Positions 33,939-42,217 of a stretch of DNA of 64,000 nt are shown here, piece after piece. Positions within the stretch are counted from its first letter, which is position 1. The number at the start of each line of letters is the position of its first letter. The notes below the pieces were generated by a model. It was not told where the DNA came from, did no database searches, and saw only the letters and a program-made list of their open reading frames with translations. The stretch spans positions 1,364,001 through 1,428,000 of the forward strand of contig CP060238.1 of NCBI GenBank assembly GCA_023898765.1, given 5' to 3'. This DNA is from Rhodospirillales bacterium (GTDB taxonomy: Bacteria; Pseudomonadota; Alphaproteobacteria; Micavibrionales; Micavibrionaceae). The position numbers and the translations under genes are program-made.

Positions 33939-34847
33939 GTGTCTGTTATGAACGCTTTCGTCCATCAAACGGCCTATAGAAATTCATTCGAAATGACCCC
34001 CTTTATGTGGGGGGCGGTGGTCCTTTCGCTTTTGTTTCATCTGGGGGTTGTCACGCTCGGGGTCGTGGGGCTTCCTTATATCAAAAACCCCCGTATTTTG
34101 CCGCCCGCGCCCATCAGTGTGGACATTGTCGAGGTCAGCGAAAAAAGAACGACAAACCGGCCGCCGATCAAAGCGCCCCTGAAAAAATTGCAGGAGAAAA
34201 AAGATATCCTGCCGGAGAAGAAGGAAAAGAAACCGCCGGCGCCGCCGAAGGTCGAGGCGAAAGAGCCGCCCAAGGCCGTACCGCCGGAGCCGCCCAAAGA
34301 AAAAGCTGAAACGGTCAAGCCGAAACCAAAAGTGCCGCCGCCGCCCTCGGAAACATTGAAAGAAGTTCCGGAGAAAAAACCGCCGCCGAAGGAAGAAAAA
34401 GCGGAAGCGCAGCAAGAGGATCAATTCGCCTCCTTGCTAAAAAATTTACAGGATGGCGAAACGCAGCCGGAGGTCGAGAAAATAAACCCCGAAGCGCAGG
34501 CGCCGCAGCCCTCTCCCCTGGCGGAATTTTCCCAGCGCATGAGCATGAGCGAGGCCGATGCGCTTCGCCGGCAACTGACCCGTTGCTGGAGTATTCAGGC
34601 CGGGGCGCGTTATGCCGAAAGTCTGGTGGTTGAAATCAGGCTGACCGTCACGCCCGCAAGGCAGGTGAGCAGCGCCACAATCGTGGATCAATGGCGCTAC
34701 GGGCAGGATCCGCACTTCCGCGCGGCGGCAGATAGTGCTATGCGTGCTGTCAGGAGCCCGCTGTGCAATCCGCTTGATTTGCCGCCGGACAAATACGATC
34801 TGTGGAAGGATATTGTTGTGAATTTTGATCCGAGCGAAATGTTGTAA
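33939..34847 (+). CDS. tolA: TolA-like protein, Tol-Pal envelope linker
   Basis: About 302 residues. One membrane helix (WGAVVLSLLFHLGVVTLGVVG) near the N-terminus, then a roughly 120-residue Pro/Lys/Glu-rich extended region in place of the long helix of E. coli TolA, and a C-terminal globular domain (LRRQLTRCWSIQAGARYAES, VVEIRLTVTPARQV, DPHFRAAADSAMRAVRSPLCNPL) matching TolA/TonB domain III. Start is either GTG 33939 or ATG 33948; neither has a strong ribosome-binding site. TolA links the TolQR motor to TolB and Pal. Confidence 0.9.
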   Translation: MSVMNAFVHQTAYRNSFEMTPFMWGAVVLSLLFHLGVVTLGVVGLPYIKNPRILPPAPISVDIVEVSEKRTTNRPPIKAPLKKLQEKKDILPEKKEKKPPAPPKVEAKEPPKAVPPEPPKEKAETVKPKPKVPPPPSETLKEVPEKKPPPKEEKAEAQQEDQFASLLKNLQDGETQPEVEKINPEAQAPQPSPLAEFSQRMSMSEADALRRQLTRCWSIQAGARYAESLVVEIRLTVTPARQVSSATIVDQWRYGQDPHFRAAADSAMRAVRSPLCNPLDLPPDKYDLWKDIVVNFDPSEML

Positions 34848-34870
34848 AGAGAAAAGGATAGGAAAGAATC

Positions 34871-36184
34871 ATGCGAAATTTTTTGGTCTTTTTGAGTATT
34901 TGTTTATGGGCCTTGCCGGCGCAGGCGCAGCTTCGCGTTGATGTGACGCGCGGGAATATTGAAAAACTTCCGATCGCAGTCAGTGATTTTTATCCTGAAA
35001 GTCCCGAATTCAACGATCTGGCGCGGGATATCCCAAAAATCATTACAAGCAATTTACGCGGCTCCGGCCTGTTTGCGCCGATCAATCAGGGCGCTTTCAT
35101 TCAGGATCCTGCTTCTATTCAAAAAGACGGGCCGCGTTTTGCGGAATGGCGGGCCATTAACGGTCCGGCTCTGGTCAGCGGCTCTGTTACGCGCACGGCG
35201 GACGGGCGCACGCGGGTGGAGTTTCGCTTGTGGGATGTGTTTTCCCAAAAGCAGCTTTCCGGCATGGCTTATATGACAACGCCCAAAAACTGGCGGCGCA
35301 TTGCGCATATTATCTCGGATGAAATTTACAAGCGTATTACGGGGGAAGAGGGATATTTCGACACCCGGATTGTGTATATTTCCGAATACGGCCCTGCCGA
35401 CAGACGGGTCAAACGGCTCGCCATTATGGATCAGGACGGGGCCAATCACCGTTATCTAACAAACGAGGGAACGCTTGTCCTGACGCCGCGTTTTTCACCG
35501 ACGGCGCAGGAGATCACCTATATGTCCTATCAGGGCGGAAAGCCGCGCGTTTACCTGTACAATATCGATACTGGTCGGCAGGAGCTTCTGGGGGATTTTC
35601 CGGGCATGACGTTCGCGCCGAGATTTTCTCCCGATGGAAACAAAGTCATCATGAGTATGTCACGTAGCGGGAACTCCGATATTTATGAAATGGATTTGCG
35701 CACCCGGAAATCCCGCCAGTTGACCAAACATAGCGCGATTGATACCGCGCCCTCTTACGCGCCCGATGCGCGCCAGATTGTGTTTGAATCGGATCGCGGC
35801 GGTGTGCAGCAGCTTTACGTGATGGGCGCTGACGGCGGGAATGTGCGCCGGATTACCTTTGGAGAGGGGCGCTACGCCAATCCTGTCTGGTCGCCGCGGG
35901 GGGATTTGATTGCCTTTACGAAGATGCTGCAGGGCCAGTTTTATATCGGCGTTATTCGTCCGGACGGTTCCGGCGAGCGTTTGATTACGCAGGCTTATCA
36001 TGTGGAAGGGCCGAGCTGGTCGCCGAACGGACGTGTCCTGACTTACTTTAAGGAAATGTCCGTTTCCGGCGGGAACGGACGCAGCGCCAAGCTTTATACG
36101 GTGGACCTGACAGGCTATAACGAGCAGCAGCTTCCAACGCCAAGGGATGGATCGGATCCTGCCTGGTCGCCGCTTAACCCTTAA
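34871..36184 (+). CDS. tolB: Tol-Pal system periplasmic beta-propeller TolB
   Basis: 437 residues with signal peptide LVFLSICLWALPAQAQ. An N-terminal domain (VAVSDF-like segment, DLARDIPKIITSNLRGSGLF) is followed by a WD40-like propeller with repeated FSPDGNKV, YAPDARQI, WSPRGDLI and WSPNGRV blades. TolB shuttles between Pal and TolA. The gene ends TTAA, sharing its stop bases with the convergent rppH. Pal, which usually follows, is absent here. Confidence 0.96.
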   Translation: MRNFLVFLSICLWALPAQAQLRVDVTRGNIEKLPIAVSDFYPESPEFNDLARDIPKIITSNLRGSGLFAPINQGAFIQDPASIQKDGPRFAEWRAINGPALVSGSVTRTADGRTRVEFRLWDVFSQKQLSGMAYMTTPKNWRRIAHIISDEIYKRITGEEGYFDTRIVYISEYGPADRRVKRLAIMDQDGANHRYLTNEGTLVLTPRFSPTAQEITYMSYQGGKPRVYLYNIDTGRQELLGDFPGMTFAPRFSPDGNKVIMSMSRSGNSDIYEMDLRTRKSRQLTKHSAIDTAPSYAPDARQIVFESDRGGVQQLYVMGADGGNVRRITFGEGRYANPVWSPRGDLIAFTKMLQGQFYIGVIRPDGSGERLITQAYHVEGPSWSPNGRVLTYFKEMSVSGGNGRSAKLYTVDLTGYNEQQLPTPRDGSDPAWSPLNP

Positions 36185-36645
36185 GTGCAGGCAAGGTCTT
36201 TAAAGGCTTCGATGATTTGCAAATAGGTGTCCCGTTTAAAGGGGACAATCAGGCCGAGGGTTTCTTCCAGCCCGACCCATTGCCAGCGTGAAAATTCAGG
36301 GTGATCGTCTGCGTCTAAAACAATATCATTGTCTATGCCTGTAAAACGCATGGCCACCCATGTCTGTTCCTGGCCTTTGTATTTTCCGTCCCAGAGATTG
36401 CCTAAAAGGTGCGGCGGAAGATCGTAGGGGATTGTTTTATCCAGAACGCGCAAAATTTCTGCCTTGTCTGTGCCGATCTCTTCCTTGATTTCACGCAGCG
36501 CGGCCAGCTTTATATCTTCGCCCGCATCAATGCCCCCTTGCGGCATTTGCCATGCGCCGGGCGTGTCGATGCGCTCGCCGACGAAGACTTTTCCGGCACT
36601 GTTAAAAAGCGCAATTCCAACGCAAGGGCGGTACGGCAATGTCAT
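36181..36645 (-). CDS. rppH: RNA pyrophosphohydrolase RppH (Nudix)
   Basis: 154 residues. The Nudix box is GGIDAGEDIKLAALREIKEE followed by IG (about residues 37-58). YRPCVGIALFNSAGKVFVGER and LPPHLLGNLWDGKYKGQEQTWVA are RppH/YgdP features. It removes pyrophosphate from the 5' end of mRNA, starting decay; plant-type Ap4A hydrolase activity is an alternative for alphaproteobacterial members. Convergent with tolB (4-base overlap at the stops). Its start overlaps the stop of the upstream yibQ-like gene. Confidence 0.95.
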   Translation of the reverse strand: MTLPYRPCVGIALFNSAGKVFVGERIDTPGAWQMPQGGIDAGEDIKLAALREIKEEIGTDKAEILRVLDKTIPYDLPPHLLGNLWDGKYKGQEQTWVAMRFTGIDNDIVLDADDHPEFSRWQWVGLEETLGLIVPFKRDTYLQIIEAFKDLACT

Positions 36646-37748
36646 AATTTTATGCCGGCCAGGGCCGAAAGCGGCGCAAGCTGGAGGCTTTTTTCTTCCA
36701 GCGTTTCCAGCCAGTCTTTCGCCATGTCAAGCGTGAGAGGCGAAGGCTCTATAAAAAGGGCGGCGGAACCGTTTTGGAGCGCCATGCGTTCGGTCTGCGC
36801 CAGCGCTGCCTCTATTTCCTGTGGGCGGAAACCGCGTTCGATCCATAGATCCGTCTGGACAAAGGGAGAGCCGTTTTCTTTGGCCGTTTTTGCGCCGAAA
36901 AAGGGAAGGTGGGTATTTGCATTGGCAAACCCCAGTCCCCGCCCGAAAATCTGTTCGAGCAGAGACGGCGTTCCGGCGCTTTCCGCCGTAAAACGATGAT
37001 CTTTCTGGGTGACGATCCCGGCATAACCGACAACGGAGGAAAGCGTTTCAAAGAGGCGCTCCTGATTTTGCGGCAGGCTGGCATTGATTAAAAGCGTGCG
37101 GGGGCCGGGATCGGGATTCGGGTAGGTTTCATTTTCCATCGGCAAGGACAGCCAGATTTCATGTCCGTCGAGCCGGGCTTTATCCCCCCATGCATTCAGG
37201 CCCTTGGCGTAAGGGTTCAGGATAAGCGTAACTTCCGGGGGAAAGTGCGTGCTGATTTTTCCCGTTAAATCTTTTGAAAGCCCGGCATCCGCGAAAGCGA
37301 CGGCAATCAGGGGACGCTCCATGACGCGTTCGAAGGGTCTTTTATAGGCTTCGAAAGGGGTAACGCCGTCCTCCAGACGGGCAATCGGAAGCCTGCCTTC
37401 AGCGCCGGATTCATAAAGACCGGGAAGGGGCGCTGGGGCCAAAGCGGTATCCGGGCGGCCTTGCGGTGTGGATTCATGGGAAGGTTCTTCCTGAGATATT
37501 TCCTCTTCATCCTGAGAAGGCGGGGAAACGGGGTGCTCAGGCGCGCTCTTGCGCTCGATCAAAACCGTTTTTGAAGGAAGCCTTTCCTGCAGCCTTTCTT
37601 GCGTATCTTCGGCCCGCAGCCACATCCACCCCGTGAGCAACAGGAGGATAACGCCCGCCGCGCCAAGCCCCTGAAGAAAAGACGAGACAGAAAAAGGAAA
37701 TGTTTTTTTGTTCTCCATGCCGGTCCGTTGTGGTTTTTCTGCAGGCAT
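36642..37748 (-). CDS. Divergent polysaccharide deacetylase family protein (YibQ-like)
   Basis: 368 residues. One N-terminal membrane helix (FLQGLGAAGVILLLLTGWMWL), a Pro/Glu-rich linker, and a C-terminal domain of the divergent polysaccharide deacetylase (YibQ) family: PLIAVAFADAGLSKDL, VTLILNPYAKGLNAWGDKARLDGHEIWLSLPME, and ALQNGSAALFIEPSPLTLDM. The family commonly sits beside ctpA and envC, as here, and is thought to be periplasmic; the catalytic role is unproven. The start at 37748 has AGGGA six bases upstream; ATG 37718 is an alternative. Its stop overlaps the rppH start. Confidence 0.88.
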   Translation of the reverse strand: MPAEKPQRTGMENKKTFPFSVSSFLQGLGAAGVILLLLTGWMWLRAEDTQERLQERLPSKTVLIERKSAPEHPVSPPSQDEEEISQEEPSHESTPQGRPDTALAPAPLPGLYESGAEGRLPIARLEDGVTPFEAYKRPFERVMERPLIAVAFADAGLSKDLTGKISTHFPPEVTLILNPYAKGLNAWGDKARLDGHEIWLSLPMENETYPNPDPGPRTLLINASLPQNQERLFETLSSVVGYAGIVTQKDHRFTAESAGTPSLLEQIFGRGLGFANANTHLPFFGAKTAKENGSPFVQTDLWIERGFRPQEIEAALAQTERMALQNGSAALFIEPSPLTLDMAKDWLETLEEKSLQLAPLSALAGIKL

Positions 37749-37754
37749 AATTCC

Positions 37755-39155
37755 CTATTTTACACCCTGGACTCTCTCTCCATACATCAGGATCCCGCGG
37801 AGCAAGTCGACGGCGCGCAGGAGTTGATAGTCCTCGTTTGTGTCTTTGGCGTCTTTGTCTTCGTCGGTTTTGTCTTTAGAGGAGCCTTTCTGGCCTTTTA
37901 TCTTTTCGGAAAGCGGGACTTTCTTTTCCTTGTTTTTGTCCGTCTCTTTTTTGTTTCCGTTGTCCAGCGCCCCGCGGAGGTCGCCTTCCCGCATGCGTTC
38001 CACTTCCAGGGCCTCTATTTTTGAAGGCTCCACGGTGATATCCGGCTCAATGCCTTTGGCCTGAATGGAGCGGCCGGAAGGCGTGTAATACCGCGCCGTT
38101 GTCAGGCGGAGGGCTCCGTGGCCGGGCAGGGGGATAATGGTTTGAACGGAACCCTTTCCAAAGGATGTCGTTCCCATAACGATCGCACGGCGGTGATCCT
38201 GCAGGGCGCCTGCCACGATTTCCGAGGCCGAAGCGGAGCCGCCATTGATAAGAACAACCATCGGTTTCCCGTTGATAAGGTCGCCGGTATGGGCATTGTC
38301 GCGTTTGGTGTCTTCTTTGCTGCGTCCGCGGGTGGAGACGATTTCCCCTTTGTCCAGAAACGCATCGGACACGGCAATGGCCTGATCGAGCAGGCCGCCC
38401 GGATTGTTCCGAAGGTCCAGAACATATCCTTTTATGCCTTCCCCGGCCTCTTCCTTGATGTCCTTGATGGCTTTTTTGAGACCGGATTCCGTGTTGCGGT
38501 TAAAGGTTGTAATCCGCAGGTAACCGATATCCCCGCCTTCAACCCTGTGTTTGACGGACGTAATGCGGATGATGTCGCGTGTGATAGTGATATCGAGCGC
38601 TTCGTCCGCGCCTTCGCGCGCAATTTTCAAAACAATATCCGTTCCGACTTTGCCGCGCATGCGGTCGACGGCTTCGCTTAAGTTCATGCCCAGCACGGGT
38701 TCCCCATCCAGATGGGTGATAAAATCGCCTGCTTTAACGCCTGCGCGGTAAGCCGGGGTATCGTCAATCGGCGAGACGACTTTGACAAAGCCGTTTTCCA
38801 TGGTGACTTCAATGCCAAGCCCGCCAAATTCGCCTTTGGTCTGGACCTGCATATCCGCATAATCGTCATCGTCCAGATAGGCGGAATGCGGGTCCAGGCT
38901 TGTGAGCATGCCTCTGAGGGCATTTTCAACCAGGTCTTCATCTGTGACAGGCTCGACATACTGGGCGCGCACACGTTCGAAAACGTCCCCGAAAAGGGAA
39001 AGCTGGCGGTAGGTGTCCTGATCGTCCTGCGCGGCTTTTTTATCCTGGGCCGTTGGGGCGGTCCGTTCTTCTTCCTGCGCCCATGTAGTGGTGTAACCGC
39101 ACAGAAAAACTGCAAGAAAAAGGGAGATAATAAAGAGTTTTTGTCTTGTTGGCAT
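37755..39155 (-). CDS. ctpA: Carboxy-terminal processing protease, S41 family
   Basis: 466 residues with signal peptide LFIISLFLAVFLCGYTTTWA. An N-terminal segment (FGDVFERVRAQYVEPVTDEDL), a PDZ domain (GGLGIEVTMENGFVKVVSPI to GDFITHLDGEPVLG), then the S41 catalytic core with GGSASASEIVAGALQDHRRA (serine) and GTTSFGKGSVQTI (lysine). The C-terminal 70 residues are very Lys/Asp/Glu-rich and probably disordered. CtpA trims periplasmic proteins, often cell wall enzymes. Seven bases separate it from the yibQ-like gene, and envC lies 40 bases upstream. Confidence 0.96.
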   Translation of the reverse strand: MPTRQKLFIISLFLAVFLCGYTTTWAQEEERTAPTAQDKKAAQDDQDTYRQLSLFGDVFERVRAQYVEPVTDEDLVENALRGMLTSLDPHSAYLDDDDYADMQVQTKGEFGGLGIEVTMENGFVKVVSPIDDTPAYRAGVKAGDFITHLDGEPVLGMNLSEAVDRMRGKVGTDIVLKIAREGADEALDITITRDIIRITSVKHRVEGGDIGYLRITTFNRNTESGLKKAIKDIKEEAGEGIKGYVLDLRNNPGGLLDQAIAVSDAFLDKGEIVSTRGRSKEDTKRDNAHTGDLINGKPMVVLINGGSASASEIVAGALQDHRRAIVMGTTSFGKGSVQTIIPLPGHGALRLTTARYYTPSGRSIQAKGIEPDITVEPSKIEALEVERMREGDLRGALDNGNKKETDKNKEKKVPLSEKIKGQKGSSKDKTDEDKDAKDTNEDYQLLRAVDLLRGILMYGERVQGVK

Positions 39156-39195
39156 CGTTCGTTTTATCCGCTTTTCAATGTTTAGGTCCCGTTTC

Positions 39196-40386
39196 TTACC
39201 TGAAGAAATGGGACGGGTTCACAGGCCGCCCTTTGTAACGCAATTCATAGTAAAGATTTGCGTCGCCTAAAATACCGATAGGTTCCCCCGCTGCAAGGGA
39301 TTGTCCTACCACTGTATCAATTCTGGCCAATCCTGCAACAAGGCTGTGATAGCCTTTCTTATGTTCCACAATAATTAATTGGCCATAACGTCTGAAGGGG
39401 CCTGTGTAGCGGACAATCCCGCCCATGGGGGACACCACGAGGCCGCCCTGACGGCCTTCGATATGCAGCCCTTCGGACGGCGCGCCGATCTCGTCCTGCT
39501 GGCCGTAGTTTATGCGTATAATGCCGGAAACGGGCAATTGCGCATTTCCGATGCGCGGCAGGTCTTTGTCTGCCTTTCCGGTCTTTTCGGTTTGCTGTTT
39601 TTTGTGTTGGCTATTTTCTTCGAGTTTGCGGACAAGGTCCTTAAGGGAGATGGCGCGCGCCGAAATCCTTTTGACTTCAGCGGCGGCTTTTTCGTGATCG
39701 CGGGATGTGCGTCCGAAGAGTGTCTTTCTGGTTTGGAGCAATCCGTCCATTTCAGCCTGACGGATTTTCAGGGCATCGGATTCTTTTATGCTTTTCCGGC
39801 GGCTTTCATCCAGATCGCGCAGAATGTTTTTCAGGGCGTCCAGGTCTTCCCGTAAGGTTTCCGCGCGCCCGTAAATGCGCGGCAGGGTGCTTTCCAAAAT
39901 CATCGCGCTCTGCGCCGTTTTCAAAGGGGAGCCGGGCCGGGCCAGCATCGCTTCGGGGGGAACGCGGCGCATGCGCTCCAGCGCCAAAATCAGATCCGAC
40001 ATGGCGCTTTTGTCCTGTGAGAGACGGGATTCAATTTCAAGCTGCTCCCGCCGTTTTTGTTCCATCCTTTTTTCAAGGCGGGTGAGTTCTTTTTCATTCT
40101 TTTTGATCTCTCCCGCGACACGGACAAGACTGTCCTTTGTGTCTTCCAGCTCTTTTTGGAGCGTTTCCATTTTTTCCTTAAGGGCCTTGTCCCGGGCCTT
40201 TTCGGCTTTCAACAGGGTTTCCGCCTCCTGAAGCGGATGAAGAGGCGGGGTGGCGACGTCTTTTGCCAAAGCGGGAGGGGAGAAAAGAAAAATAATTGTC
40301 ATTGCGAGGAGGCAAAGCCGACGCGGCAATCTAGAATACTGGATTGCTTCGCTATGCTCGCAATGACGATTTTCAGGTGGTTTCAT
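39196..40386 (-). CDS. envC: EnvC-like murein hydrolase activator; N-terminus encoded by a repeat
   Basis: 396 residues. An export signal (LCLLAMTIIFLFSPPALA) is followed by a long coiled coil (about residues 50-250) and a C-terminal LytM/M23 domain (GLHIEGRQGGLVVSPMGGIV, YGQLIIVEHKKGYHSLVAGL, PVNPSHFF). The zinc-ligand positions are degenerate (LYYELR instead of LHFE), as in EnvC, which activates amidases rather than cutting murein itself. Residues about 7-30, including the basic n-region of the signal peptide, are translated from a dispersed palindromic element (40298-40367). A start at Met30 would leave a very short signal without positive charges. It follows rlmH closely. Confidence 0.9.
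   Translation of the reverse strand: MKPPENRHCEHSEAIQYSRLPRRLCLLAMTIIFLFSPPALAKDVATPPLHPLQEAETLLKAEKARDKALKEKMETLQKELEDTKDSLVRVAGEIKKNEKELTRLEKRMEQKRREQLEIESRLSQDKSAMSDLILALERMRRVPPEAMLARPGSPLKTAQSAMILESTLPRIYGRAETLREDLDALKNILRDLDESRRKSIKESDALKIRQAEMDGLLQTRKTLFGRTSRDHEKAAAEVKRISARAISLKDLVRKLEENSQHKKQQTEKTGKADKDLPRIGNAQLPVSGIIRINYGQQDEIGAPSEGLHIEGRQGGLVVSPMGGIVRYTGPFRRYGQLIIVEHKKGYHSLVAGLARIDTVVGQSLAAGEPIGILGDANLYYELRYKGRPVNPSHFFR
40298..40367. repeat. Palindromic element forming the start region of envC
   Basis: The arms GTCATTGCGAG (40298-40308) and CTCGCAATGAC (40357-40367) are perfect inverted repeats. Inner segments GGCAATCTAGA and GGATTGCTTCG match the family copy at 18158-18240. On the minus strand it is open and encodes RHCEHSEAIQ and downstream residues of EnvC. 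Confidence 0.8.
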
Positions 40387-40392
40387 CTATAT

Positions 40393-40833
40393 CTAATCCC
40401 GGTGATAGGGGTGGCCGGCCAGAATTTGCTGGCTTCTGTATATTTGCTCTATCAGCATGACGCGCGCAAGAAGATGGGGCCATGTTTGTTTGCCAAAGCT
40501 CAGGACAAGGCCGGCGCGGGCGCGGATATCGTCGTTTAATCCGTCGGCGCCGCCGATGACAAACTGAAACTTGCTTTGCCCCGCTGTTTGGAATTGTTCC
40601 AGTTTTTGTGCAAAATCCCGGCTGGAAAGCGTCTTTCCGGTTTCATCCAGAACGATCAGGGCGGCGTGAGGGTCTATTTTTGCGGAGAGTTTTTCAAGTT
40701 CTTCCTTCTGGTTTTTCCCTTCCATTTCGGTCAAAGAGACAGGCCATTGGAGCCTGCGGACATATTCGTCCCAGACTTGCTCCAGGGGATTGTTTTTCAG
40801 TTTTCCGATACAGAGGATTTCAATCGAGGCCAT
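40393..40833 (-). CDS. rlmH: 23S rRNA pseudouridine-1915 N3-methyltransferase RlmH
   Basis: 146 residues, SPOUT family. IEILCIGKLKNNPLEQVWDEYVRRL, LIVLDETGKTLSSRDFAQKL, the SAM-knot FVIGGADGLNDDIRARA, LSFGKQTWPHLLARVMLIEQIYRSQQI, and the terminal GHPYHRD, all diagnostic. It methylates helix 69 of 23S rRNA on 70S ribosomes. It is six bases upstream of envC on the same strand and downstream of rsfS, the usual nadD-rsfS-rlmH order. Confidence 0.96.
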   Translation of the reverse strand: MASIEILCIGKLKNNPLEQVWDEYVRRLQWPVSLTEMEGKNQKEELEKLSAKIDPHAALIVLDETGKTLSSRDFAQKLEQFQTAGQSKFQFVIGGADGLNDDIRARAGLVLSFGKQTWPHLLARVMLIEQIYRSQQILAGHPYHRD

Positions 40834-40956
40834 GCGCTATAGTCGTTTTTTAAGACTATAAAAGCAAAAACAAAATAAGGCGGCCAGTGTTTATGTGCAG
40901 GCACACGGAGACAAGCCCCGTTTAAGAGAGCACCAAGCGATCATATAACAATATGA

Positions 40957-41334
40957 TCAGGCGCTTTGGTGGTGGTCGCTTCCCAGAGAAGGGCTGTGCA
41001 GCGGCATGTTCCACATTTTTTCGAGGGCGTAAAACGCTCGCACTTCGGGCCGGAAGAGGTGGACGATGACATCGCCCGTATCCAGAACGACCCAGTCTCC
41101 CTGCGCCAGACCTTCGGTTTTAATGTCGTCTACGTGCCGTGCGTGGAGGCGTTCCTTGAGTTTTTCCGCCATGGCGATGATTTGCCGTGAGGAGGTCCCT
41201 GAAGCGATTACCATATAATCGCAGAGGGCGGATTGGCCTGTGAGGTCGATGACCTCGATGTCCAAAGCCTTATCACTGTCCAGTGACCGGGTGATAAGGT
41301 CTTTTAAAGCGGAAGGGTCAAGCCCTTCGAGCAT
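40957..41334 (-). CDS. rsfS: Ribosomal silencing factor RsfS
   Basis: 125 residues from the ATG at 41334. SLDSDKALDIEVIDLTGQSA, CDYMVIASGTSSRQIIAMAEKL, GDWVVLDTGDVIVHLFRPEVRAFYALEKMW are typical RsfS/Iojap. It binds L14 and blocks subunit joining in starvation. No good ribosome-binding site lies just before this ATG; a strong AAAGGAG lies about 25 bases upstream, nine bases before an in-frame ATA codon at 41353, so a slightly longer protein with an unusual start is possible. The 41440-41626 stretch upstream has no gene. Confidence 0.93.
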   Translation of the reverse strand: MLEGLDPSALKDLITRSLDSDKALDIEVIDLTGQSALCDYMVIASGTSSRQIIAMAEKLKERLHARHVDDIKTEGLAQGDWVVLDTGDVIVHLFRPEVRAFYALEKMWNMPLHSPSLGSDHHQSA

Positions 41335-41626
41335 GCGGTTTGTTTTGGGTATGGTGTGCGTCTCCTTTCGGGGTCCGGGGTGAAAAATTATAATGCAAAG
41401 GCGCAAAGCAAAACGGCCTGCAAGTGGCAGGATATCCAAGGCTCTTTTGTCTGGAAAAGTTTCGGGTGAAGGGGGTGGAGCGCCTGATGACCGTCACGCA
41501 CGCCCTCCTTCTTCGACTATACTTGCGTTTACTTTCGCTAAGCTCATACCCCCATTATACGCAAGATTCGGTTAATCATCAATGAAAGGGCTCCAAGCTT
41601 TTAAGAGTTTAGATTAATTAAGTATA

Positions 41627-42217
41627 TTAATCATTTGATTTAAATGTATTTTTTCTTATTTCACTTGAGGAAATATTCAGCATTTTTGTGCCTTGCAAAA
41701 AGGTGGTTTGCGGGGCTTTTTGCCGGGAAAACATCCGGATCGGGCAGTTTTTGACCAGGGATCCGGCAGGGGGGCGGGCGATGAAAACCACGGGAACTTC
41801 CTGCGTTATCTCCCGCCATTTCTCCCAGCGGTGAAACAGATGGGCGTTGTCCATGCCGCAAATCCATAAAAAATCAGTCGCCGGGAAGGCTTTTTTCAGG
41901 CGGACGATCGTTTCGTAAGTATAGTTTGTGCCAAGCTGCCGTTCCAGATGGGTTGCCATCATGCGGGGGGAAGATTTCGTGATCTTCCGGACGCCTTCAT
42001 ACCGCACATCGTAGGGCGCCATTTCTTTTTCATCTTTAAGGGGGTTTTGCGGGGTTACAATCCACCAGATAAAATCCAGATGAAACCGGGCCAGCGCCAG
42101 CCGCGCAATATGCATATGGCCCTGATGGGCCGGATTAAAGGATCCGCCAAGAAGCCCGACCCGCAAATTTCGCCAGCGCTGCCCGTCATGCAATGTTGGC
42201 GGCGTGAGGATACTCAT
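41627..42217 (-). CDS. nadD: Nicotinate-nucleotide adenylyltransferase
   Basis: 196 residues. Nucleotidyltransferase motif VGLLGGSFNPAHQGHMHIA (about residues 20-38), FIWWIVTPQNPLK, LWICGMDNAHLFHRWEKW and the C-terminal NISSSEIR. It adenylates NaMN to deamido-NAD in NAD synthesis. The start codon overlaps the proA stop by four bases, so proA and nadD are cotranscribed. Confidence 0.95.
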   Translation of the reverse strand: MSILTPPTLHDGQRWRNLRVGLLGGSFNPAHQGHMHIARLALARFHLDFIWWIVTPQNPLKDEKEMAPYDVRYEGVRKITKSSPRMMATHLERQLGTNYTYETIVRLKKAFPATDFLWICGMDNAHLFHRWEKWREITQEVPVVFIARPPAGSLVKNCPIRMFSRQKAPQTTFLQGTKMLNISSSEIRKNTFKSND

